Of a stretch of 64,000 nt of DNA, positions 14,301-21,021 are shown one piece after another (positions within the stretch are counted from its first letter, which is position 1; each line of letters opens with the position of its first letter). The notes under the pieces were generated by a model. That model saw only the letters and a program-made list of their open reading frames with translations. It did no database searches and was not told the origin of the DNA. The stretch comes from Bacteroidota bacterium (GTDB taxonomy: Bacteria > Bacteroidota > Bacteroidia > Flavobacteriales_E > Vicingaceae): NCBI GenBank assembly GCA_013112545.1, contig JABFGJ010000001.1, forward strand, positions 603,689-667,688, given 5' to 3'. The position numbers and the translations under genes were made by a program.

Positions 14301-17300
14301 CAACGTTGACACCTATATAACCATTATTGCCACCTTTGCAATCGACTTGATGGGTAGAGTCGGTTGTAATTACAACTGAACTTGGGGCAATTAGTATAGT
14401 GTCGGCAGTAATTGAACATCCATTATCGTCTGTGATAGTCACGGTGTAGGTGCCTCCTCCTTTGTTGTTTATAGTTGAAGTCGTTTCACCATCAGGAGAC
14501 CACAAATAAGTATAATTACCTGCAACTGTTCCTCCACCTGCTAAAACAGTCACAACTCCATCATTGATTCCATTACACCTTGGGTTTGAAGCTAAAGTAA
14601 TACTGGCAGTTAGTTGTGTTGGTTGAGAAACCACTGCTGAATCAACTTTAGTACAAGCTTTACTGTCGGTAATGGTAACAAAATATTTCCCTACAGTTAA
14701 GTTTTTAATGGTATCTGAGTTACCTCCGTTAGACCAATTATAGTTTACAAAAACACCTGAACCACCAGATGCAGTTACATAAACTTCACCGTCATTACCA
14801 CCATTACAACTAACATTGGTAACAGTAGTGTCTGATAAGATTTCAATACCAGGGAGTATTGTAATGCTTTCAACTTTCTGACAATTGTTGCCATCAGTAA
14901 CCGTAACTGTATATAAGCCCGCACTAAGATTACTTCTATTTTGAGCAGTTGAGCCATTATTCCAAAGGAAGGAATAATTTGGAACACTAGTGCCGCCATT
15001 CACAACAGTTGTAATTGAACCAGTAGAGCTACCAAAACAGTCAACATCTGTTTTATTTAAAGTAACCGAAAGAGCTGCTAAAGGTTGATCGATAGAAAAG
15101 GGTTCTACAATAAAACACCCATTATTATCTGTTATAGTTACATTATAATTTCCTTTGACTAAACCGCCTTCTGTAGCAGTTGTGTTAGCAGAGCCTGTTG
15201 ACCATGCATAGGTGTAAGGATTAGCGCCATTTATAGGATTAGCAGTAGCAGAACCAGTGGCATCTCCAAAACATTTAACATCAACGGTGCTGACATTTGG
15301 AACAATGGCAATTGGGTCTGTTAGTGTAATTGATTTAGTATTTGAGCAATTGTTTGCGTCGGTAACGGTAACGACATAATTTCCAGAAGGTAAGTTGGTA
15401 ATGTTGGTTGAGTTGTTTACTCCATTAGACCAATCAAAAGTATAAGGTGCAGTTCCTCCGTTAGCATTGGCGGTTAATGCTCCAGTACTTGATCCAAAAC
15501 AAGTTATAAAGGTAGTGTCAGAAAAAAATGGGATTAATGAGTCTGGCTCACTTACATAAGCTGAATCGATTTTAGTACAACTGGAAGAATTAGTAACTGT
15601 AACATAGTAGTATTGATCGCCATCTAAATTAGAAATGGTGCTTGTGTAAGGAACTGAATTATCAGTTGTTCTTGCACCTGTTGACCAATCGAATGTAGTT
15701 GCTCCAGGTGTTCCACCTGTAACCGTAACTGTAATTTCTCCATCTTGAGCGTCTTTACAAGATACATCAATTACAGTAGAATCAACTTCAATTTTGGTAG
15801 GTGAAAAAACAGTTCTAGCGTCAACTATTTGACAACCTTTATTGTCCGTAACGGTGAAGCTATAACTAATTCCTGTTGGTGAGCCGAAAAGATTATTTCG
15901 ATTTGGACCAACAGTGGAACCATCACTCCAAGCATACGTATAATTTGGAGTGCCACCACCTGGATTAATGTTAATTGACCCATTATTGGATGAAAAACAG
16001 GAGGCATCACTTTTAGTTGGGTTGACTGTTAATGCAGTGGGTTGATTAATAGTAAAGGCTTCCACGCTAGTACACCCGTCTTTATCGGTTACAGTTACAT
16101 CGTAATTCCCTTGAGATAAGCCATTTTCAGTGTCGGTTGTATTTGGAGAACCAGTTGACCAAGAATAGGTATAAGGAGCAGCTCCATTGATTGGACTAGA
16201 AGTTGCAGATCCCGTTGATCCACCAAAGCATTTAACATTTGAAACACTAACATTTGGGATAATTGCTACAGGGTCTGCTAAATTAATAGAAGTAAAATTT
16301 GTACAACCGTTTGCATCTACAACAGTAACGACATAATTACCAGAAGGGAGATTAGTAATATTTGTTGAATTATTAATCCCATTAGACCAATTAAAAGTAT
16401 AAGGTGAGGTACCTCCATTTGCATCAGCAGTTAAAGCACCTGAGCTAGAACCAAAACAAGCGACAAAAGTGGTGTCTGAAAAGAATGGAATGACAGAATC
16501 TGGCTCATTTACATAAGCCGAATCGATTTTAGTACAAACTGAAGAGTTGGTTACTGTAACATAGTAATATTGATCACCATCTAAATTTGAAATAGTGCTT
16601 GTGTAAGGAACTGTATTGTCAGTTGTTCTTGCACCTGTTGACCAATCGAATGTAGTTGTTCCAGGTGTTCCACCAGTAACCGTAACTGTAATTTCTCCAT
16701 CTTGTGCATTTTTACAAGAAACATCTACCACGGTAGAGTCAACTTCAATTTTTGTTGGCGAGAAAACAGTTCTTGAGTCATTTGCTTGACATCCATTATT
16801 GTCCGTTACTGTGAATGAGTAAGTAATTCCAGTAGGTGAGCCAAATAGGTTATTTCTGATTGGGCCAGCAGTAGAACCATCATTCCAAGCATATGTATAG
16901 TTAGGAGAACCTCCATTTGGGTTTATGTTTATGGAGCCATTGTTTGATGAAAAGCAAAAAGCGTCACTTTTAGTTGGGTTGACGGTAAGGAGTGGTGGTT
17001 GACTGATTGTAAAAGATTGAACACCTTCGCAGCCTTTATCATCAATTACAGTAACTGTATAAACCCCTGCAACTAAGCCTGATTCTGTATCAGTGTTATT
17101 AGCTAAATTAGAAGACCACTTATAAGTTGTATAATTTCCAGACCCCCCTGTTGGTAATGCAGTAACAGAGCCATTAGCGTCACCAAAACATAAAAGTGAC
17201 TTGTTTTGTACATTAGGTAGAATAGTGTCTGGTTGAACAACAGTTGAAGAGTCAATAGCAGTACAAGCATTTCCATCTGTAATTGTAACATAATATTTTC

Positions 17301-17781
17301 CATCGCAAATATTTGTAATGTTAGCTGTTGTTTGTCCATTTGCATTTGGACTCCATGTGTAAGTAAAGTTTTCATCACCGCCGCCCGCTACAACAGTTAC
17401 TGAACCATCACAAACATTATAACACGATGGAGGATTATTAAAAGTAAAGCTTACAACCTGAGAGGGTTCAATAATAGTAAATGTTTTAAATCGAGTAGAG
17501 TTATCAGCATGGTCAAAAACGGTAATGGTATAATTTCCAGTTTTTAAGTTTCGAATAGTATCTCCAACATTAAAAAATTGGATAGGGTTTGTATTTACTC
17601 GTATAGTATATGGGCCTGAAGCACCAATAGTTGTTAAGCTGTTTATAACTACTAAACCATCAGTAGAGCCAAAACAAGTTGGATTTTGAGAATAAATATT
17701 TACAACACCCACTAAACCAAATGAATTTAGTGAAAAAGTAGATAAAGAAATAAAAATAAAAAGTCTAAAAAAAACTTTCAT
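2305..17781 (-). CDS. Giant SprB-like repeat adhesin, T9SS type B cargo (5158 aa)
   Basis: Very large secreted surface protein. Seen in order: signal peptide (MKVFFRLFIFISLSTFS), then about 63 modules by eye of 65-85 residues, each with a Cys-[FN]-G-x(3)-[DN]-G-x-[AI] opening, a Y-x-[WF]-[SN]-[NT]-G core, a G-x-Y-x-[VL]-T-[VI]-[TS]-D turn and a following N-[GN]-C. This is the SprB-repeat pattern, giving about two Cys per module. Near residue 4800 the modules give way to Ig/PKD-like segments, and the last 85 residues are the gliding-motility-associated (type B) sorting domain with PNGDGVND, YNRWG and G-TYYY-VI. SprB of Flavobacterium johnsoniae has a similar size and plan and carries gliding adhesion. 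Gliding itself cannot be inferred here; a cell-surface adhesin is the safe call. The next gene is the PorP/SprF partner. Antisense frames inside are shadows. Confidence 0.95.
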   Translation of the reverse strand: MKVFFRLFIFISLSTFSLNSFGLVGVVNIYSQNPTCFGSTDGLVVINSLTTIGASGPYTIRVNTNPIQFFNVGDTIRNLKTGNYTITVFDHADNSTRFKTFTIIEPSQVVSFTFNNPPSCYNVCDGSVTVVAGGGDENFTYTWSPNANGQTTANITNICDGKYYVTITDGNACTAIDSSTVVQPDTILPNVQNKSLLCFGDANGSVTALPTGGSGNYTTYKWSSNLANNTDTESGLVAGVYTVTVIDDKGCEGVQSFTISQPPLLTVNPTKSDAFCFSSNNGSININPNGGSPNYTYAWNDGSTAGPIRNNLFGSPTGITYSFTVTDNNGCQANDSRTVFSPTKIEVDSTVVDVSCKNAQDGEITVTVTGGTPGTTTFDWSTGARTTDNTVPYTSTISNLDGDQYYYVTVTNSSVCTKIDSAYVNEPDSVIPFFSDTTFVACFGSSSGALTADANGGTSPYTFNWSNGINNSTNITNLPSGNYVVTVVDANGCTNFTSINLADPVAIIPNVSVSNVKCFGGSTGSATSSPINGAAPYTYSWSTGSPNTTDTENGLSQGNYDVTVTDKDGCTSVEAFTINQPTALTVNPTKSDASCFSSNNGSININPGGGTPNYTYAWSDGSTVGPNRNNLFGSPTGISYSFTVTDNKGCQIVDARTVFSPTKIEVDSTVIDVSCKDAQDGEITVTVTGGTPGATTFDWSTGARTTDNSVPYTSTISNLDGDQYYYVTVTNSSSCTKIDSAYVSEPDSLIPFFSDTTFITCFGSSTGALTANANGGTAPYTFDWSNGVNNSTNITNLPSGNYVVTVTDANNCSNTKSITLTDPIAIVPNVSTVDVKCFGDATGSATANPINGANPYTYAWSTGSANTTATEGGLVKGNYNVTITDNNGCFIVEPFSIDQPLAALSVTLNKTDVDCFGSSTGSITTVVNGGTSVPNYSFLWNNGSTAQNRSNLSAGLYTVTVTDGNNCQKVESITILPGIEILSDTTVTNVSCNGGNDGEVYVTASGGSGVFVNYNWSNGGNSDTIKNLTVGKYFVTITDSKACTKVDSAVVSQPTQLTASITLASNPRCNGINDGVVTVLAGGGTVAGNYTYLWSPDGETTSTINNKGGGTYTVTITDDNGCSITADTILIAPSSVVITTDSTHQVDCKGGNNGYIGVNVAGGNLPYTYTWSNGAGITNINQNLTSGTYTLTVSDNTGCEDIKTYNISEPAIGLTSNGTTITGVDCNGNLTGSATLNITGGTNPLTYTWPDGVFTNSRTGLAGGNYDVTITDDNGCTLIESFNIPEPQTLVLTVDSFTDVTCFGTADGTANISAAGGTTNYTFDWTPSTLTGTTLTGLSAGNYTVTVTDANGCTDSASVTIGSANALNFNLVRKENVSCNGQSNGLIEVVGVGGTGAYTYNWNPAAANSGLNDNLTAGSYSVTISDQNNCSVVFSTTITEPALLAVNLNLDKRPCSGTNDGKLTANESGGTSPYTYAWSGTAQTTKTVNGLAPGLHTVTVTDANGCVATDNVLLTPTTPLIVIGATAFDAQCFGENSGSAIVAAIGGVAPITYTWSNGFVGINNQNLLAGSYTVTIEDANQCFETRTVTVGQPLTKVDPVFSKTDETCNNTGNGSATSTPIGGTGSTYTFEWSTTSPAQTNGTTSTINNLTSGTYSLTVFDENGCDTVTSFTINAGSPAYSYRDSLVSTSCGGSCDGYIEIKNLTGGSPVVTYNWSNGVTGPIASNLCPGNYTLTISDALGCDSVSTYTILDGSVNYTFTDSIEQVSCNGLCDGYIEIQNITGGSLPLTYTWSNAIGNTPINPNLCMGNYSVTIADANGCDTILNYTISEPNALTATISTRKDTCLSGIGSATATTSGGQSPYTYTWPTKLANSLNFIIGLQANTYSVLIEDANGCSISVPFTIQNYSALAITDSVIGVTCNGRNDGEIFISTTGGVNPVTYNWSKGWMVGSNPKNLVGGTYTITVTDNAGCAEISTIVVPEPGVLEVDTIITTGENCIPGNDGSASAFIIGGTSPYTFNWGNGNTTNSINTGLNSGIYNVTVSDSNNCSVVETYEINKVAPFTVRDTITRPSCNGGSDGIIDLTIIGGVQPLTFHWNNNANTEDRNNLIQGIYKVTITDGNNCSEVKTYNVLEESPIEVHMDTEDESCNPGNDGYAVVLATKGLEPYTYNWQIGTGVIFNDSVANLTKGVYSVTVTDARGCTRIQAFAIGAGSDIEGNPTLDSTSCFSSCDGTITLNPTGGTITTGYVYNWGLGLPAQATQTGLCRGNYTVTISDNASPPCTKVETYTVLSPNPITVDVVEGWESCSPGNDGAAFLTPKGGTGPYTVAAAFGTVFQGDIYLLSSGNYTITVSDINGCSTTKSINIPKSVPPTISSSFKDATCFGGSDGNIFTSATGGANPLSYDWSPSTISGANPSNVAAGTYNLVVTDRQGCTVTETFIIGEGSEITATFSITGESCSPGNDGTVTATSTSGGKGPHTFNWGSGNTSNNSNSGLATGNYTVTITDSAGCSQAIPYFINQDAPFNLTSIVTPISCNGLSDGAIDLTVTGASGTVTYLWDNGSTSEDLTNLTANTYNVTITDAGSGCIETARFNLSDPSPIVIAFTTQVETCSPGNDGSITLNPSGGTVAVPNNYTYAWDSGLPAQKNQTGLTAGNYNVTVFDDNNCSSTITITVNSATIFNLNLTTSNSTCNGLNNGGLTATNNATNPVYSWNNGLAPNKVHTGLSPGLYCVTVTDLATGCVQSECKTITEPSVINPVLATTPESCSPGNDGSVTANPTGGTGAYTYNWGSGNTSNNTLNNLTAGNYRVTISDNNNCSVVSTFTINNTAPFTVDIDSVDVTCFGLSNGKAYATVSLPGVTYLWSTGGTTDTIKNLIAGTYRLTVTDPVSGCISTGSIIVNEPAQINGGFVIVNESCSPGNDGSVTSNPIGGTGPYTYNWGAGNTTINTNNNLVAGNYNVTITDSKSCITVENYTIDNTAPFSANLDSIDVSCFGLNDGKAYVTVSTSGLTFNWSNGGNTDTIRNLTAGTYRVTVTDPGSGCVSTGSIKVNQPAQIIPQIALTPESCSPGNDGSASIISVSGGKTPYTYDWGAGNTTNNFNLNLSAGNYTYTLTDDDNCSVVNNYTINSNAAFTIDLDSVNVSCFGLADGKAYVTASDPGLTFRWSNGGITDTISNLIAGTYRVTVTDPVNGCSETASIIVNQPIQITVGLTLVAESCSPGADGSATVSTINGGIVPYTYNWGAGNTSTNSNNNLIAGNYNLTVTDASGCSIVKNYVIDNKAPFDIDLDSIDVSCFGLNDGKAYVTASIGGVTYNWSNGGVSDTIFNLTAGTYTVTVSDPVSGCIGSKSIVVNEPLQIQTIITTNPESCVPGGDGSVTAINTIGGNAPYTFNWGAGNTSNNFRNNLSAGAYMLTITDASQCSVNEPFIINSDAPFTLDLDSIDVTCNGLSDGKAYATASFVGLTYTWSNGGNTDTIRNLVAGTYTVTVSDPFSGCVETKSIVVNEPNPIVVTLATNPETCTPGNDGSVSTLTISGGTLPYTYNWGAGNTSNNFSNNLSAGTYTVTISDKNNCSVIETYTINSNAPYNVTLNAVDPTCNGFTDGKAYATVSISGVTYSWSNGGITDTIKNIGAGTYTVTVTDPISGCTETASIIVNEPAGISANIITKPASCIPGNDGSATINTVVGGKSPFVYNWGAGNTTNNSNNNLNAGAFTVTITDSKGCMGVENYIINQNAPFNLDLDSINITCFGLSNGKAYATVSKTGVTYNWSNGGNTDTISGLSAGIYTVTVTDPVSACFVVKSIRVNEPTRIILSVNKTNETCSPGNDGTASASATGGTVSANYTYNWSTGATGPNINNLAAGNYSVTVTDDNGCTTSQTFSIQGGSPILPNEFVTDETCSGNCDGSITLNPSGGTGIYTYSWNTGETTRIRTNLCGGTYTVTISDGGNCDTTISLTINSNSPLTAVVSTFDQSCTNLTVCDGEAYVTPSGGLAPYTFSWPSGTITGVTSDTAKSLCVGNYAVTISDASGCELVKNYTINGPPPIVANFNITQPACNIPNGAVTVIASGGSSSNYTFEWFNSSLTSIGNTNSINSISSGLYYVDIADGTGCFDRFSVAVSDIGSEAVTITKNDASCFGACDGQATASFVCLDPSCTIEWFNATTSTSLGITTSTANNLCAGDYYVIVTNNSGCKAIETISIGQANQFLVSANLTNPSCFGAFNGSINLNVSGGSGTYSYVWSPGPIAGQGTANASQLLAGKYTVVISDANGCDTTLTYTLTGPAQIKATFSTIDATCGQADGFINAVITGGTVIFDYDYQWFDAASVLLVGQINPNISNVAAGIYYLRVTDDNGCEETFLTTLGNTNGPTITVDSINNVTCLGDQDGAIYTTVTGANNPFTYNWLPFGHTTGDIQNLKAGSYTISVSDNLGCVAFDTATVTGPDEILVNIAYKEANCGLCNGEAKLNVTGGTAPYTYLWSNGSTLDSATALCGGVYTAVVTDAIGCSKTVNITINTTGGPTGESVSITPASCASSCDGRATVTPIGGIAPYTYLWLHNGATSNTQNNLCPGNYTLQVSDVKGCSRVVNIEINSPAAMSLQSNIIAQTCNSIPCDGSIRLDVKGGTKPYSYTWGPSALSNSNVQNGLCAGIYYLTVSDANGCQLEKTLTLPNNGNQYSTIPSITDVTCNSSCDGSLISNIGPIITGVTFQWFNDRGLAVSPINSDLINAACAGDYYLEITDITSGCKTYIDATVEEPDSILLGSSIVKNISCNGACDGEIFISTTGGNILYQYSWNDPNMDGIPVSGLCAGTYALTATDANGCTATTSVTLTDPPALTVNILSSTNLSCSSDCDASANVSASGGSSPYTFNWSGGQIGTTPNTLCFGLNTVTVTDATGCSNIATVNISATDTVVAQVPASGIVCSGDSIYLDGTIIGSTVTNFAWYIDNTSTLFTKSEDTTIYRSIGDYKFYLIASNGSCTDTSEYLVSVVSNPVVGLASSIKIFKDEIAAFKLSGTKSQYSYLWTPGFGLNDSTIAEPFAAPKKTLLYTLTVTDTTGCSFVDSILVDYTPEIKIPSGITPNGDGVNDKWEIDFLEEFPNAKVMIYNRWGALVFEQSNGYKVAWDGTYEGKALPIGTYYYVIDLNSKRFEPFTGPITIVK
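6360..9530 (-). repeat. 453-bp higher-order repeat, seven copies, inside the giant adhesin gene
   Basis: Seven consecutive two-module units (151 codons each) alternate an E-[ST]-C-x-P-G-[NGA]-DGS module with a C-[FN]-G-[LF]-[SNAT]-[DN]-GKAY module. The GKAY codons mark the period on the plus strand at 6511, 6964, 7417, 7870, 8323, 8776 and 9226, that is 453 bp five times and 450 bp once. Outer limits are approximate. Confidence 0.88.
15084..16997 (-). repeat. 957-bp tandem duplication inside the giant adhesin gene (two copies)
   Basis: Two head-to-tail copies, 15084-16040 and 16041-16997, each 957 bp (319 codons), hold the same series of four modules. Example match: the cagttgttcttgcacc segment recurs at 15663 and 16620. 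Protein landmarks repeated in both copies are TVNPTKSDA, RNNLFGSPTGI, FSPTKIEVDS, FDWSTGARTTDN and NLDGDQYYYVTV. The reading frame is preserved because 957 is divisible by three. Copies differ by scattered substitutions, so the duplication is not brand new. Confidence 0.9.
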
Positions 17782-17853
17782 AGATATATATGTTTTGTTT
17801 GCTAGTGCTGCATCCAGAGAGCATTTTGCATCGGTTTATTGTCGTTTGTGTAA

Positions 17854-17882
17854 CTTAACAAATATAGTGAATTCTTGTTAAG
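17854..17882 (-). promoter_or_regulatory. Candidate promoter -7 box with overlapping inverted repeat, giant adhesin gene
   Basis: On the minus strand TATATTTG (plus 17859-17866) matches the Bacteroidota -7 consensus TAnnTTTG and would start transcription roughly 70 bases before the adhesin ATG. It is overlapped by a perfect 7-bp inverted repeat, CTTAACA at 17854-17860 and TGTTAAG at 17876-17882, separated by 15 bases. No convincing -33 TTTG is present at the usual spacing. The palindrome could be an operator or part of the upstream metG transcript end. Confidence 0.4.
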
Positions 17883-17966
17883 AGATGTTAAGTTCCACCT
17901 ATCAATTACATATGACGTTATGAAACTATTAAAAGTTGTTCTAAATGAAATTAAATGTGAAGTGGC

Positions 17967-20051
17967 TTATCCAATTACACTTCCACTATCTGTTTTTTGT
18001 TGGGGACTCATCAACTCTAGCTTTCCTGTTCTACTTTCGGCCATCAAAATCATTCCATTAGATTCAATTCCCATCATTTTTCTTGGCGGTAAATTGCATA
18101 AAACTTGCACTTGTTTTCCTACTAATTCTTCAGGGGAATATGCTTTAGCTATACCAGATAAAATTGTTCTAACTTCATTGCCTAAATCCACCTCTAATTG
18201 TAACAATTTATCACTTTTTTTAACTGGTATGGCCGTTTTGATTTCTCCTACACGTATGTCGAGTTTCATGAAATCATCAAAACTTATAAATTCTTTAAAT
18301 TCAGGAATTTCACTTAGTTCAACTGGTTCTTCTTTCAATTCCATTTTTGAATTTAATTTTTGAATTTGTGCCTCTATAATGTCGTCTTCTATTCTGGAAA
18401 ATAGATGTTCTGCTTCATTTATTCCTTTGCCATTTTTAATTAGCTCAATGTTTCCTAAATCACTCCATGTGTAAGCTTTTAAATTAAGCATATCGGCTAG
18501 TCGTTTAGAGCTATCTGGTAAAAATGGACTTAATGCTATACACGCATTCGCAGCAATTTGCAGGCTTAAGTTTAATATAGACTTGACCTCTTCTGGATTT
18601 GTTTTAATTAACTTCCAAGGTTCAGTTTCTGCCAAGAATTTATTTCCCAACCGCGCAATTGCAATGGCATCATTTTGAGCATCGCGATATTGCAATTTAT
18701 CCAACTTTGATTTTATCGATTCCGATAATGTTTGAAGTTGGTTTTCAATATTAGCTTTTTCAGCATAATTAGAATCTAATTCTGGAACTATGCCTTCATA
18801 ATACTTATGAGTAAGCACTAAAGTTCGATTGACAAAGTTTCCATAAATAGCAACAAGTTCGCTGTTGTTTCTAGCTTGAAAATCAGACCAAGTAAACTCA
18901 CTATCTTTGGTTTCTGGTGCAATTGATGTAAGCACATATCGCAAAACATCTTGTTGATTTTTAAAATCTTGGTTGTATTCATGGAGCCAAACTGCCCAAT
19001 CTCTAGAGGTCGATATTTTTTTGCCTTCTAAATTTAAAAATTCATTGGCAGGCACATTGTTTGGCAAATTAAAACCACGATGTTGCTTCAGAATAATTGG
19101 AAAAATGATACAATGAAAAACGATGTTGTCTTTCCCTATAAAGTGGAGTATTTCCGATTCTTCAGACTTCCAATATTCTTCCCAGTTTTTAGCATGATCC
19201 TCGCACCATTGTTTAGTTGCAGAAATATATCCTATCGGTGCATCTAGCCATACATAAAGTACCTTCCCCTCGGCGTTTTCAACAGGCACCTTTACTCCCC
19301 AATTCAAATCTCTGGTCATTGCTCGCTCATGAAGTCCACCATCAATCCATGATTTGCATTGGCCAATTACTTGTTTTCGCCAAGTTTTTGGGTCGTGTTG
19401 AATTTTTCCGTCTAACTTGCCTTCTTCAATCCATTCTTTTAACCACGGTTCTTCTTGTTGCATGGGCAAATACCAATGCGTAGTTTCTCTTAAAACTGGG
19501 CTTTTTTTACTTAAAGTAGAAATCGGATTTATCAGTTCTAAAGGGCTTAATGCAGAACCACATTTTTCACATTGATCGCCATAAGCAGCCTCATAAGCAC
19601 ATTTAGGACAAGTTCCAGTAATGTATCGATCTGCTAAAAACTGTTTGTATTCTTCATCATAAAACTGCTCACTTGTTTTTTTAGTAAAAACTCCTTTTTC
19701 GTTTAAAACCTTAAAAAAATCGGAAGCCGTTTGATGGTGTAATTCAGAAGAAGTGCGATGAAAGATGTCAAAAGAAATCCCAAATTCTTTAAATGCAGCC
19801 TCATTCAATTCATGATAAAAATCGACGATTTCTTGTGGGCTTTTATTTTCTTTTTTCGCTCTTAGAGTAATAGCTGCACCGTGTTCATCAGATCCGCTTA
19901 CAAACAAGACTTCTTTATTTTGGAGGCGTAAGTACCGAGCATGTATGTCCGCTGGTAAATATGCACCAGCTAAATGACCAATGTGTATCGGGCCGTTTGC
20001 ATAAGGTAAAGCTGCGGTAATCAGGTGTCTTTTTGGAGAATTGTGAGCCAT
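17967..20051 (-). CDS. metG: Methionine--tRNA ligase
   Basis: Class I aminoacyl-tRNA synthetase charging tRNA-Met, cytoplasmic, 694 residues. Seen: the HIGH signature as HIGH at residues 23-26 in [20 protein letters not shown]; a zinc-knuckle insertion with CPKC and CEKC near residues 146-165; the KMSKS loop as KISTS near residue 344; and a C-terminal Trbp111/EMAPII-like tRNA-binding domain ([14 protein letters not shown] onward, about residues 590-694), as in long-form dimeric MetG. The length is normal for the long form. ATG at 20051 sits about 17 bases after a predicted transcription start. It is transcribed alone between an EamA transporter upstream and the giant adhesin downstream. Confidence 0.98.
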   Translation of the reverse strand: MAHNSPKRHLITAALPYANGPIHIGHLAGAYLPADIHARYLRLQNKEVLFVSGSDEHGAAITLRAKKENKSPQEIVDFYHELNEAAFKEFGISFDIFHRTSSELHHQTASDFFKVLNEKGVFTKKTSEQFYDEEYKQFLADRYITGTCPKCAYEAAYGDQCEKCGSALSPLELINPISTLSKKSPVLRETTHWYLPMQQEEPWLKEWIEEGKLDGKIQHDPKTWRKQVIGQCKSWIDGGLHERAMTRDLNWGVKVPVENAEGKVLYVWLDAPIGYISATKQWCEDHAKNWEEYWKSEESEILHFIGKDNIVFHCIIFPIILKQHRGFNLPNNVPANEFLNLEGKKISTSRDWAVWLHEYNQDFKNQQDVLRYVLTSIAPETKDSEFTWSDFQARNNSELVAIYGNFVNRTLVLTHKYYEGIVPELDSNYAEKANIENQLQTLSESIKSKLDKLQYRDAQNDAIAIARLGNKFLAETEPWKLIKTNPEEVKSILNLSLQIAANACIALSPFLPDSSKRLADMLNLKAYTWSDLGNIELIKNGKGINEAEHLFSRIEDDIIEAQIQKLNSKMELKEEPVELSEIPEFKEFISFDDFMKLDIRVGEIKTAIPVKKSDKLLQLEVDLGNEVRTILSGIAKAYSPEELVGKQVQVLCNLPPRKMMGIESNGMILMAESRTGKLELMSPQQKTDSGSVIG

Positions 20052-20074
20052 ATTTTGTTTTCGAAAATGAAACG

Positions 20075-20082
20075 CAAATATA
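20075..20082 (-). promoter_or_regulatory. Candidate metG promoter -7 box
   Basis: Minus-strand TATATTTG fits TAnnTTTG and is followed by GCG; the start of transcription would fall near 20068, giving a short leader to the metG ATG at 20051. No clear -33 element at the usual distance. Confidence 0.5.
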
Positions 20083-20090
20083 AGAAGCTT

Positions 20091-20119
20091 AGCCTTTTTC
20101 AGCTTGGATAAAAAAGGCT
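20091..20119 (-). terminator. AT-rich stem-loop at the end of the EamA gene
   Basis: AGCCTTTTT (20091-20099) and AAAAAGGCT (20111-20119) form a perfect 9-bp stem with an 11-base loop, overlapping the stop codon of the EamA transporter. The T-run lies in the stem rather than after it, so termination on either strand is plausible but not certain. Confidence 0.4.
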
Positions 20120-21021
20120 TACTGCATCAATTTTAGTTTTTTCTTTTGGCGGTGTTTAATCCAAATGTTTAGAAAAATTCCTAGAAGGATTAACACGGTT
20201 CCTATATAAAATCCAAAAGACATTTTTTCTTCTTCTCCAAAAATTAAAAATGCCAGTATAATTCCGTAAACAGGCTCTAAATTGATACTTAAACTTACCG
20301 TAAATGGACTTAATTCTTTCATTACTTCTACACTAGCAACAAAAGCAAAGGCTGTACAAATGATGGCTAAAATTAATAAATAGAATAAATCCAGAGTGTC
20401 CATTTCAAAGTTTATCAGCGATAATTTATCTTTAAAAAACAAGTAAATGCTGATGGCAATTGTTCCACCCAAGAGTTCATAAATAGAAATTCGAGTAGAG
20501 TCGAATTTTTTAATCAACTTACCATTAATAACCGTAAATAATGAAGCTAGAAATGCTGAAATTAAGCCAAGTATAATTCCAATTTCATTAGCCTCATTGA
20601 TTTGATAAATGAAATAAAGCCCCGAAATAACAATCAATCCCAATAGGATTTCATAGGGCAAGATTCTTCTTTTGAAAAAAAGAGGCTCTAAAAAAGCAGT
20701 AAAAATAGAAGCCGAAGATAGAGCGGCTAGAGTAACCGAAACATTCGACTGTTTGATGGCTTCAAAAAAGAAAATCCAATGAGCTGCAACGACTACTCCA
20801 GTTAAAATTGACCAGACGAATCCTTGTAGAGGCATTTGAAGTTTTTTCCCTTTAATTAGGGCATAAGCAATTAAAGATAGGAATGCAAAAAACATTCGAT
20901 ACCAAACTAATGCTTGAGAATCTAAGCTAATTAACTTGCCTAAAATGGCGGTAAAACCGAAAATGAGCACCACCAATTGCAATAACCAGAGGGACTTGTT
21001 TTGAAGCAGGATGTTTTTCAT
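20119..21021 (-). CDS. EamA-family (DMT superfamily) membrane transporter
   Basis: 300-residue inner-membrane protein with about ten hydrophobic helices in two EamA halves, each about 140 residues. The first half contains [21 protein letters not shown] and the second contains [25 protein letters not shown], the usual signature of these metabolite exporters. The C-terminus is short and basic ([11 protein letters not shown]). Its ATG directly follows the TAA of the cyclase-family gene (TAAATG), so the two are translated from one message. The substrate is unknown; the pairing with a cyclase/kynurenine-formamidase-like hydrolase may hint at an amino-acid-derived product, but that is inference. 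Confidence 0.88.
   Translation of the reverse strand: MKNILLQNKSLWLLQLVVLIFGFTAILGKLISLDSQALVWYRMFFAFLSLIAYALIKGKKLQMPLQGFVWSILTGVVVAAHWIFFFEAIKQSNVSVTLAALSSASIFTAFLEPLFFKRRILPYEILLGLIVISGLYFIYQINEANEIGIILGLISAFLASLFTVINGKLIKKFDSTRISIYELLGGTIAISIYLFFKDKLSLINFEMDTLDLFYLLILAIICTAFAFVASVEVMKELSPFTVSLSINLEPVYGIILAFLIFGEEEKMSFGFYIGTVLILLGIFLNIWIKHRQKKKLKLMQ

Noticed and set aside
3083..17378. Plus- and minus-strand frames inside the giant adhesin gene
   Set aside because: They are shadows of the repeated coding sequence with repetitive, low-complexity translations and no start or family features.
17875..18363. 162-codon plus-strand frame over the metG 3' end
   Set aside because: It lies antisense to conserved MetG tRNA-binding domain sequence and has no recognisable features.
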